A stretch of DNA of 52,006 nucleotides from Halomonas sp. 328 (lineage in GTDB: Bacteria > Pseudomonadota > Gammaproteobacteria > Pseudomonadales > Halomonadaceae): positions 1-52,006 of the forward strand of contig NZ_JADOTW010000028.1 in the NCBI RefSeq assembly GCF_015645095.1. The letters are read 5' to 3'. The position numbers and the translations under genes are program-made. This document shows positions 15,082-22,900 of this stretch, in pieces. A model generated the notes under the pieces. It made no database searches, had not been told where the DNA came from, and worked only from the letters and a program-made list of their open reading frames with translations. Within the stretch, counting starts at the first letter, position 1. Every line of letters starts with the position of its first letter.

Positions 15082-15109
15082 TTGTTCATGGGAGGCAGGT
15101 CGCTACAAT
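15082..15109 (+). promoter_or_regulatory. Promoter of the WGR-like gene
   Basis: TTGTTC (15082-15087) and TACAAT (15104-15109) are 16 bases apart, placing a start near 15116, about 40 bases before the GTG start codon. Confidence 0.55.
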
Positions 15110-15155
15110 AGCAGCTTCGCCCCACCGGGGCCCCTTGCCGCCACCAGGAGTCGCC

Positions 15156-15437
15156 GTGATCGTCCGCTGGGAAAGTGACCATGACTATGTGCTGATCCAT
15201 ATCCACCAGGACATGTTCGGCGACTGGATCTTCAGCCGCGCCTGGGGGCAGATCGGCACCCAGTTCGGCGGCCTCAAGCACCAGCTGGCCGAGGATCACG
15301 ACCAGGCGATGATGTGGCTCGACGACGAGGCCACCATCCAGCGCTCCCGGGGCCTGCACAAGGTCCTCGAGGTGCAGGCCGACTCCCCCGAGGGCCAGGA
15401 CGCCGTGCGCCAGCTCTCGCTATTGGATAACGCCTAA
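15156..15437 (+). CDS. Small WGR-domain-like protein
   Basis: A 93-residue protein beginning VIVRWESDHDYVLIHIHQDMFG. The pattern W-E-S...Y.....QD-(L/M)FGDW-.-.-R-.-WG..G...GGLKH resembles the WGR domain, a nucleic-acid-binding module found in PARP and in many small bacterial proteins of this length. The partner or target is not known. The GTG start at 15156 has an AGGAG seven bases upstream. It is divergent from pdxB and its stop lies five bases before a heptamer repeat array. Confidence 0.75.
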   Translation: MIVRWESDHDYVLIHIHQDMFGDWIFSRAWGQIGTQFGGLKHQLAEDHDQAMMWLDDEATIQRSRGLHKVLEVQADSPEGQDAVRQLSLLDNA

Positions 15438-15441
15438 GGGC

Positions 15442-15520
15442 AAGCTGGAAGCTGGAAGCTGGAAGCTGGAAGCTGGAAGCTGGAAGCTGGAAGCTGGAAG
15501 CTGGAAGCTGGAAGCTGGAA
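15442..15520 (+). repeat. Tandem heptamer array AAGCTGG (about 11 copies)
   Basis: A perfect period-7 array with unit AAGCTGG runs for 79 bases in the convergent gap between the WGR-like and glutaredoxin-like genes. The inverted decamer CTTCCAGCTT occurs 39 bases after its end (15560-15569), so the transcript could fold into a hairpin at many registers. A second array of the same unit, also with this inverted decamer, is at 46131-46190. Confidence 0.95.
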
Positions 15521-15582
15521 TTCAGCATCGTCCCCTCGCTACCTGGGTCAAGGCTTTTTCTTCCAGCTTCAAGCTTAAGGCT

Positions 15583-15936
15583 TCAAGCTCCGGGCGTAGC
15601 CCGGCCAAGGTAACGTCGGCCGTGGCGAACCTGCACCTTCGCAGGCTCGGCCGGCGGCGCGGGGGCCTGCAGCCGCTGCCAGGCGGCCTCGTCGAGCCAG
15701 CCCCGGGCGGCCAGCCAGGCCACCAGCCGCGACGCCTCGAAGCCGCGATTCAGCTCCTCGCCATCCTCCGCCACCAGCACGGGAATCCGCACCCCGTAGC
15801 GCGCCACCAGAGTCTCGTCCTCGCTGATCTCGACTCGCTCGAGGGTGTACTCCACCGGGCAGAGCGTCACCAGCAGCGCTTCGAGTTCCTCGCAGAGATG
15901 GCAACCCAGGGTGGTATAGAGCCGAAGCTGGATCAT
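15583..15936 (-). CDS. Glutaredoxin-like protein (DUF836 type)
   Basis: A 117-residue thioredoxin-fold protein with the redox motif C12-H-L-C15 in TLGCHLCEEL directly after the first strand, and the cis-Pro region VRIPVLV (about 49-55). It matches the glutaredoxin-like DUF836 family. The last 25 residues or so are Ala/Pro/Arg-rich and variable. Its ATG follows a GGGGGGAGGG stretch. It lies downstream of rlmL on the same strand, separated by the decayed copy of the rlmL 3' end. Confidence 0.85.
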   Translation of the reverse strand: MIQLRLYTTLGCHLCEELEALLVTLCPVEYTLERVEISEDETLVARYGVRIPVLVAEDGEELNRGFEASRLVAWLAARGWLDEAAWQRLQAPAPPAEPAKVQVRHGRRYLGRATPGA

Positions 15937-15958
15937 GCGCCCTCCCCCCGGGCCCCTT

Positions 15959-16033
15959 CCCCCCGATGGCGAATCAGAAAGACATGGTGAAGGTCGGGGT
16001 TTCTATTGCCAAATAAAGAGCGGGTCGAAGGTC
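15959..16033 (-). pseudogene. Decayed tandem duplicate of the rlmL 3' end
   Basis: Positions 15959-16004 match 16048-16093, inside rlmL, at 45 of 46 bases, and 16021-16033 resembles 16102-16115. The order of the blocks is the same, so this is a tandem copy of the last 70 or so bases of rlmL, placed right after its stop. On the minus strand the copy reads TFDP then a different stretch with a TAG, then the remnant of RNPDLHHVFLIRHRG in another frame. It is not expected to be translated usefully. Confidence 0.8.
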
Positions 16034-18238
16034 TCATACCGTTTTCGCCCCCCGATGGCGAATCAGAAAGACATGATGAAGGTCGGGGTTTCTCGTGAAA
16101 TCCGGATCGAAGGTCTTCGCCGAGATTTCCTCCACCGCATACTGCTCCGCCAGGTCGGCATCCAGTACGAAGCGCCGCTGGTTATTGGAGAAGACCAGGG
16201 TGCCGTCCGCCGCCAGGCGCGCCATGGCCAGGCGAATCAGCCGCCCGTGGTCGCGCTGGATATCCAGGGTCGCCTCCATCTTCTTGGAGTTGGAGAAGGT
16301 CGGCGGATCCATGAAGATCAGGTCGAACTCGGCCCTGGCGGTCTCCAGCCAGCGCAGGCAGTCGTCGCGCACCACCCGGTGGTGGGCCGGGTCGAGGCCA
16401 TTGAGGGCGAAGTTGTCCCGGGCCCAGCTCAGGTAGGTATTGGAGAGGTCGACGCTGATGCTGTCGCTGGCGCCCCCCTTGTCGCCGCTGCCCAATGCCG
16501 CCTGCACGGTGGCGGTAGCGGTGTAGCAGAAGAGGTTGAGGAAGCGCTTGCCGGCGGCCATCTCGGCGAGCCGCCGCCGCACCGGGCGGTGGTCGAGGAA
16601 GAGCCCGGTGTCCAGGTAGTCGCGCAGGTTGACCCAGAGCCGCGCGCGCCCCTCGCGCACCTCGAAGCGCTCGCCATGGCTGCCCTGCTTCTGGTACTGG
16701 GCGCGGCCGCTCTGGCGCTCGCGGCGCTTGATCACCACCCGGCTGGCGGGCACCTCCAGCACCTCGGGGATCACCCCCAGGGCGTCGAAGAGGCGCTTCT
16801 GGGCCTGGGCCGCATCCACCGACTTGGGTGGCGCATACTCCTGCACATGCACCCAGTCGCCGTAGACGTCGATGGCCAGGGCGAATTCCGGCATGTCGGC
16901 GTCATAGAGGCGATAGCAGGACTCGCCGGACTGCTTGAGCCACTTCTTGAGACGCTTGCGATTCTTGTGCAGGCGGTTGGCGAACATCTGCGCATTCTCG
17001 GAGCGCGCCGGCGCCTCGGGCCTGGCGTCGCTGCCCGCCTCGCCGCTCGCCTCGGGCACCCGGATCAGCAGCAGTCGCGCCTCCAGGGGCCCGTTGCGGA
17101 AGGCGTAGTGCTTATGGGCACGCATCCCCAGGCGGTGGCCCAGGTCGGGGTTGCCGGTGAACAGTGCCAGATCCCAGCCGGGGAAGGCGTCACGCACGCC
17201 CTCGCCCAGCTGCCGATAGAGGGTCACCAGTTCCGGCAGCTCGCCGATCCGCTCGCCATAGGGCGGGTTGGTGATCACCAGCCCCCTGGCTTCGGGGCTC
17301 AGGCTCTCGGGGCGCTTGAGCTCGGTCACCGAGGCGCCCTGGAAGTGGATCAGCGCCGGGATGCCGGCGCGCATGGCGTTGGCCTTGGCGGCGGCGATGG
17401 CCTGGGGGCTCTGGTCGCTGCCGAACAGCCGCGCCTTGCAGCGCTTGCGGCCCAGGCTGGCCCGCGCCTCGGCCTCCCGCTTGAGCTCCCGCCACACCTC
17501 GCGATCGTGGCCCGCCCAGGCCTCCAGGCCGAAGCGCTCTCGGTTCAGGTTGGGGGCGATATCCGCCGCCATCAGCGCCGCCTCGATCACCAGGGTGCCG
17601 GAGCCGCAGAGCGGATCCACCAGGGCCTCGCCGGCCTTGGCCCGGGCCGGCCAGTCGGCACGCATCAGCAGGGCCGCGGCCAGGTTCTCCTTGAGCGGCG
17701 CATGGCCCAGCTCGCGACGGTAGCCGCGGCGATGCAGGCTCTCGCCGCTGAAGTCGATGCCCAGGGTCAGGCGGCCCCGGTGCAGGTGGGCATAGAGGCG
17801 CAGGTCGGGCGCACGGGGCTCGACCACCGGTCGCTCGCGGCCGGCACGGGCCATGGCGGTGACCACCCCATCCTTGACGGTCTGGGCGCCGAAGCGGGTA
17901 TGGCGGATCTCCGCCGACTGGCCATGGAAGTCCACCGCCAGGCTGCGCCCCGGCACCAGATGCTCCGCCCAGGCGACTCGCGCCGCGGCATCCGCCAGCT
18001 GCGCCGGGCTCTCGATGCCCTCGTCCCGGGCCAGGCAGAGGATGATGCGGTTGGCCAGGCGCGACCAGAGGCAGGCCCGATAGGCCACCGCCAGCTCGCC
18101 GCGGAAATGTACGCCGGCCACCGTGGTCTTCTCCACCTGGGCACCCAGGGCCGTCAGCTCCTCGCCGAGCAGGGTCTCGAGCCCGCGTGGACAGGCGGCA
18201 AAAAAGGCTGGAAGGTTAGTCACTTGCGTATCACTCAT
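16034..18238 (-). CDS. rlmL: Bifunctional 23S rRNA methyltransferase RlmKL
   Basis: A 734-residue fusion that makes m2G2445 (RlmL half) and m7G2069 (RlmK half) in 23S rRNA. N-terminal THUMP region (about 45-155), the RlmL domain with DPLCGSGTLVIEAAL (about 207-221) and the catalytic-type NPPYGER (about 325-331), then the RlmK domain with NLFCYTATATVQAALG (about 564) and FMDPPTFSNSKKME (about 645). Length is normal for the family. The extreme C-terminus (RNPDLHHVFLIRHRGAKTV) lies next to a tandem duplicate of its own coding sequence. Its neighbours rmf and pyrD are as in Pseudomonas. Confidence 0.95.
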   Translation of the reverse strand: MSDTQVTNLPAFFAACPRGLETLLGEELTALGAQVEKTTVAGVHFRGELAVAYRACLWSRLANRIILCLARDEGIESPAQLADAAARVAWAEHLVPGRSLAVDFHGQSAEIRHTRFGAQTVKDGVVTAMARAGRERPVVEPRAPDLRLYAHLHRGRLTLGIDFSGESLHRRGYRRELGHAPLKENLAAALLMRADWPARAKAGEALVDPLCGSGTLVIEAALMAADIAPNLNRERFGLEAWAGHDREVWRELKREAEARASLGRKRCKARLFGSDQSPQAIAAAKANAMRAGIPALIHFQGASVTELKRPESLSPEARGLVITNPPYGERIGELPELVTLYRQLGEGVRDAFPGWDLALFTGNPDLGHRLGMRAHKHYAFRNGPLEARLLLIRVPEASGEAGSDARPEAPARSENAQMFANRLHKNRKRLKKWLKQSGESCYRLYDADMPEFALAIDVYGDWVHVQEYAPPKSVDAAQAQKRLFDALGVIPEVLEVPASRVVIKRRERQSGRAQYQKQGSHGERFEVREGRARLWVNLRDYLDTGLFLDHRPVRRRLAEMAAGKRFLNLFCYTATATVQAALGSGDKGGASDSISVDLSNTYLSWARDNFALNGLDPAHHRVVRDDCLRWLETARAEFDLIFMDPPTFSNSKKMEATLDIQRDHGRLIRLAMARLAADGTLVFSNNQRRFVLDADLAEQYAVEEISAKTFDPDFTRNPDLHHVFLIRHRGAKTV

Positions 18239-18538
18239 GGTGTGCTGTGGGGACTCGCTATGGCGGTTGGTGGGGCGCTTGGCCGCGGGGCCTGGCCGCG
18301 TGACGCGGGGGTCATATTCCCGTCATCCCGATTTGCTAGACTCGTTATGCCAAAATACCGGTCGACAACCGGTCCCGTCATGGTCTAAATGTATAAGCGT
18401 AGCTACGAAATAACGCATGCGTTGCTTGCCGCAGATGCTGGATAACTACGGCCGGGCGAATGATTCGCCTGAGGGCCGCGAAGGAGTCTTGTGTACTGCA
18501 AACGTCACAAAGTCTAACGGTTCTGAAGAGGCCATCCG
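18239..18538. promoter_or_regulatory. Divergent leader region of rlmL and rmf
   Basis: Three hundred non-coding bases between divergent genes. It contains a 12-base perfect palindrome AACGCATGCGTT (about 18413-18424) and two ACCGGT palindromes close together (near 18358-18376). I cannot assign a convincing sigma-70 promoter for rmf. In E. coli rmf is ppGpp-responsive and induced at slow growth, so regulation here would be expected. Confidence 0.4.
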
Positions 18539-18745
18539 ATGAAACGACAGAAACGTGATCGCTTCCAGCGTGCTTATGTTCATGGCTACAAGGCGGGACT
18601 CAGTGGTCGTTCGAGAGATGAGTGTCCCAGCCAAGATGTGGATCTTCGAGAATACTGGATGAGCGGTTGGCGTGAAGGTCGTGGGGACCAATGGGCTGGC
18701 ATGACGGGAGTCGCCGGCATCCACAAAAACCCCATGGTCATGTGA
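18539..18745 (+). CDS. rmf: Ribosome modulation factor Rmf
   Basis: A 68-residue basic protein that promotes dimerisation of 70S ribosomes into inactive 100S particles in stationary phase. MKRQKRDR at the start, Y..GY.AG..GRS, CP and W..GWREGR match E. coli RMF (55 residues); the last dozen residues (GVAGIHKNPMVM) are extra and typical of longer homologues. AAGAGG upstream is a modest ribosome site. It is single-gene, with a hairpin terminator at 18793-18819. Confidence 0.95.
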   Translation: MKRQKRDRFQRAYVHGYKAGLSGRSRDECPSQDVDLREYWMSGWREGRGDQWAGMTGVAGIHKNPMVM

Positions 18746-18792
18746 CGTCTTCTCTAGACACTATCTGACACTACGCATCACCACCCATTCCC

Positions 18793-18819
18793 AAGGCCCG
18801 CACTCGCGGGCCTTTCTAT
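18793..18819. terminator. Terminator between rmf and pyrD
   Basis: AAGGCCCGC and GCGGGCCTT form a 9-bp stem around ACTC, followed on the plus strand by TCTATT. It terminates rmf and may also serve the converging pyrD, though no T-run follows on the minus strand. Confidence 0.7.
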
Positions 18820-18830
18820 TGGTCGCTCGC

Positions 18831-19847
18831 CTACCCCTTCGCCTGGAGGGCCCGGGCACACTCCCCCACCAGCTCGGGGCCCCGGTAGATGAAGCCCGAA
18901 TAGAGCTGCACCAGGTCGGCCCCCGCCTCGCGCTTGGCCAGCGCCGCCTCGCCGCCATCGATGCCGCCGACGCCGATGATCGGCATCGATGGCAAACGGC
19001 GGCGCAGCTCGCGAATCACCGTATTCGAGGCCTCGAACACCGGCCGACCGGAGAGCCCGCCCTGCTCGTCGCCGTGGGGCAGCCCCGCCACCGCCTCCCG
19101 AGCGATGGTGGTATTGGTGGCAATCACCGCATCGATGGCATTATCGGCCAGGGCCTTGGCCACCAGTCCCACCTCGTCGGTGCTCATGTCCGGGGCGATC
19201 TTCACCGCCAGCGGCACGCGGCGACCACTGGCCTCGTCCAGGCGCCGTCCCTCCTCGCGCAGGGCGCCCAGCAGGGCATCCAGCTGCTCGCCGAACTGCA
19301 GGTTGCGCAGCCCCGGGGTATTGGGCGAGGAGATATTGACGGTGATGTAGTGGGCATGGGCGTGCACCTTGCCCAGGCAGACCAGGTAGTCGTCCACCGC
19401 CTTCTCCACCGGGGTGGTGAGGTTCTTGCCAATATTGATGCCGATCACCCCGTCATAGCGGCTCGCCTTGACCCGCGCCACCAGGTGGTCGACGCCGGCA
19501 TTGTTGAAGCCCATGCGGTTGATGATGGCGCCGGCCTCGGGCAGGCGGAAGAGCCGCGGCTTGGGGTTGCCGTCCTGGGGCCTGGGGGTCACCGTGCCCA
19601 CCTCGACGAAGCCGAAGCCCAGGGCGCCCAGAGCGTCCAGGTGATCGGCGTTCTTGTCGAGGCCGGCGGCCAGCCCGACCCGATTGGGGAAACGCAGCCC
19701 CATCAGCTCCACCGGGTCCTCCACCCGAGCCCCGCCGAGGCGTCGGGCCAACCCCAGGCCATCGGCCAGGTCGAGCCCCTTGAGGGCCAGGCCATGGGCG
19801 GTTTCCGGGTCGAGACGAAAGAGCAGCGAGCGGGCCAGGGCGTACAT
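18831..19847 (-). CDS. pyrD: Dihydroorotate dehydrogenase (quinone) PyrD
   Basis: Class 2, membrane-associated, FMN-containing enzyme of pyrimidine synthesis that passes electrons to quinone. The 338-residue length and N-terminal amphipathic helix ([22 protein letters not shown]) match E. coli PyrD (336). Motifs include [29 protein letters not shown] (catalytic Ser region) and GVGGIDG. The ATG at 19847 has GAGGA upstream; an upstream in-frame start would add 14 residues with no support. A perfect -10 TATAAT lies at 19883-19878. Confidence 0.95.
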   Translation of the reverse strand: MYALARSLLFRLDPETAHGLALKGLDLADGLGLARRLGGARVEDPVELMGLRFPNRVGLAAGLDKNADHLDALGALGFGFVEVGTVTPRPQDGNPKPRLFRLPEAGAIINRMGFNNAGVDHLVARVKASRYDGVIGINIGKNLTTPVEKAVDDYLVCLGKVHAHAHYITVNISSPNTPGLRNLQFGEQLDALLGALREEGRRLDEASGRRVPLAVKIAPDMSTDEVGLVAKALADNAIDAVIATNTTIAREAVAGLPHGDEQGGLSGRPVFEASNTVIRELRRRLPSMPIIGVGGIDGGEAALAKREAGADLVQLYSGFIYRGPELVGECARALQAKG

Positions 19848-19877
19848 GGGAGTCCTCGGGTGGATGGGCGGCGCCGC

Positions 19878-19883
19878 ATTATA
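19878..19883 (-). promoter_or_regulatory. -10 element of pyrD
   Basis: The minus strand reads TATAAT at 19883-19878, about 31 bases before the pyrD start. The -35 is poor (GTCGTT at 16 bases spacing), overlapping the terminator of the upstream gdh gene. Confidence 0.5.
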
Positions 19884-19896
19884 GCCCAAGGGGCCC

Positions 19897-19932
19897 GAAA
19901 ACGACGAACCCCACCAGGGGGCGGGGTTCGTC
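19897..19932 (-). terminator. Terminator of the NAD-glutamate dehydrogenase gene
   Basis: On the minus strand GACGAACCCC pairs with GGGGTTCGTC over 10 bp (arms 19903-19912 and 19923-19932) with a 10-base loop, followed by GTTTTCGG. It lies 20 bases after the gdh stop. Confidence 0.7.
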
Positions 19933-19952
19933 AGGGTGGCGAGAGGTGACCG

Positions 19953-22900
19953 TCAGTCGTGACGACTCTCGGCCAGGTCCACCAGCTCGCGGATGGCCAC
20001 GGCGAACAGCGGGAAGCTCACCTGGCTGCCGGAGCGAACTTCACCGAGCAGGCCACACCAGCGACGGTAGAGGCTGTCATGGCGTTGCACCCACTGCTCG
20101 ACCCGGGCCTCCATCTCCCGCGGCGCATCCTCGAGTTGCAATACCGCCACGGTAAGGGCCAGCTGCTGACGGTCCAGGTCGTCGCGGAAGGTCTCGCGGG
20201 CCTGGGCCTGCCAGCCGTCGCGCACCTCCAGGGCATTGATCTGCTCGATCATCCAGGGCAGCTCGAGGCGGTGACCCACCTCGTAGTAGGCCTCGGCGAC
20301 TCGCTGGATCTTCTCGCCGGAGAGCTTGGCCGCCTCGATGATGCCGAGGCCGGCATAGAGGCTGTTGGCCGCGGCCACGGCGTTGGCCAGGGCCTCGGGC
20401 ACGCCGGCGGCCACCAGCTCGTCGCGGCGCGCCTGCCAGGCGGCCAGCTCGTCGCCGCGCAACCGCTTGCCGAGGCTCTCCTGGAGCTGGGCCAGGCGCG
20501 GCGCGAAGTGGGCGATGCTGTCCTTGGTGGTCATGCCGCTGCGCTGGCGCAGGAACCAGCGGGTGGCACGGCGCAGCAGGCGCATCAGGTCGATCATCAT
20601 GGCGTACTGGACGCGGCTCGGCACCTGGTTGTCCAGGGCCTCGACCTGCTCCCAGAGGCCGCTCAGGTTGAAGCTGTCCCGGGCGATGACATAGGCGCGG
20701 GCGATATCGGCGCGCTTGGCCCCGGTGGTGTCCATCAGCCGGCGCACGAAGACGATGCCCATGTGATCCACCAGGTCATTGGCGATCTGGGTGGCGACGA
20801 TCTCGCGCTTCAGCTTGTGGTCGTACATGGTCTCCTTGAAGCGCTCCACCAGCACCGTCGGGAAGATCCGCTCCAGGTGCTGCTGGATGCAGGGGTCGTC
20901 CGGCACCTCGGAGTCGATCAGGTCGCCCTTGAGCACCATCTTGGAGTAGGAGATCAGCACCGAGAGCTCCGGCAGGGTCAGGCCCTCGCCGGCATTGGAG
21001 CGCTCCAGCAGGGCCTCGTCGTCGGGCAGGAACTCCAGCTCGCGATCCAGCTGGCCGCTGGCCTCCAGTTCGGAGATAAAGCGCCGGTAGGGGCCCATGC
21101 CCTCCTTGGAGAGGATCTCGGCCAGGGAGAGCGCCTGGGTCTGCTGGTAGTTGTCGCGCAGCACCAGCCGCGAGACGTCCTCGGTCATCTCCGCCAGCAG
21201 CTGGTTGCGCTGCTTGTCGGTCATGTCGCCGCTCTTGACGATATCGTCGAGCAGGATCTTGATATTGACCTCGTGGTCGGAGCAGTTGACCCCGCCGGCG
21301 TTGTCGATGAAGTCGGTATTGACCCGCACCCCGGCCCTGGCGGCTTCCATGCGGCCACGCTGGGTCAGCCCCAGGTTACCGCCCTCGCCCACCACCCGGC
21401 AGCGCAACTCGCCGCCATTGATGCGCAGGGCATCGTTGGCCTTGTCGCCCACCTCGGCGTCGCTCTCGCTGGCGGCCTTCACGTAGGTACCGATACCGCC
21501 GTTCCAGACCAGGTCCACCTGGGACTTGAGCATGGCGCGAATCAGGTCGTTGGGGGCCAGCTTGTCCTCCGCGATACCGAACACCGCCTTCATCTCCGCA
21601 GTGATGGCGATGGACTTGGCGCTGCGCTTGAAGACGCCACCGCCCTGGGAGATCAGGCTGGCGTCATAATCCTCCCAGCTGGAGCGGGGCAGCGCGAAGA
21701 GGCGCTGGCGCTCGGCGAAGGACTTGGCCGCATCCGGGCTCGGGTCGACGAAGATATGCAGGTGGTTGAAGGCCCCCACCAGGCGGATCTTGTCGGAGAG
21801 CAGCATGCCGTTGCCGAAGACGTCGCCGCCCATGTCGCCGATGCCCACCACGCTGAACTCGTCGGCCTGGGTATTGACGCCCAGCTCGCGGAAGTGGCGC
21901 TTCACCGACTCCCAGGCGCCCTTGGCGGTGATACCCATCTTCTTGTGGTCATAGCCGTTGGCCCCGCCGGAGGCGAAGGCATCGCCCAGCCAGTGGCCGT
22001 ACTCGGCGGAGATCTCGTTGGCGATGTCCGAGAAGGTCGCGGTGCCCTTGTCGGCGGCCACCACCAGGTAGGGGTCGTCGTCGTCGTGGCGCACCACGTC
22101 CACCGGCGGCACGATCTCGGTGCCGTCCAGGTTGTCGGTGACATCCAGCAGGGCGCGGATAAAGGTCTTGTAGCAGGCGACGCCCTCGGCCTGGATGGCG
22201 TCCCGGTCACCCTCGGGCAGGCGCTTGCAGACGAAGCCTCCCTTGGCGCCCACCGGCACGATCACCGAGTTCTTGACCTGCTGGGCCTTGACCAGGCCGA
22301 GCACCTCGGTGCGGAAGTCCTCGCGGCGGTCCGACCAGCGCAACCCGCCCCGGGCGACCTTGCCACCGCGCAGGTGCACGCCCTCGACCCGCGGCGAGTA
22401 GACGAAGATCTCGAAGGCCGGACGCGGCTTGGGCATGTCCGGCACCTTGCTCGGCTCCAGCTTGTAGGCGATGTACTCCTTGTAGTCGCCGTCGGCGCCG
22501 CGCTGGTAGTAGTTGGTGCGCAGGGTGGCCTGGATCAGGGCGATATAGCGGCGCAGCAGCAGGTCGTCGTTGAGGCTGGCCACATCGTCCAGCAGCGCCT
22601 GGAGACGCGCCACGCAGGCGTCGCTCTCGCTCTCCCGCTCCTGCTGTTCCGGGTCGAAGCGCAGCTCGAAGAGGGTCACCAGCTCGCGGGTGATCTCCGG
22701 GTAGCTGGCCAGGGTGTTGGCGATATAGAACTGCGACAGGCCGAAGCGAATCTGCTTCAGGTAGCGGGCATAGGCGCGCAGCATGGCCACTTCGCGCCAG
22801 CTCAGGTTGGCCCCGATCACCAGGCGGTTGAAGGCATCGTTCTCGGCCTGACCCGCCCAGATGCGTTTGAAGGCCTCGATGAAGGGCCCGCGCATCTCCT

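Noticed and set aside
15442-15520. Heptamer array considered as a CRISPR or a VNTR within a gene
   Set aside because: Unit is 7 bases without spacers, so not a CRISPR; it lies between stop codons of two genes, so not coding.
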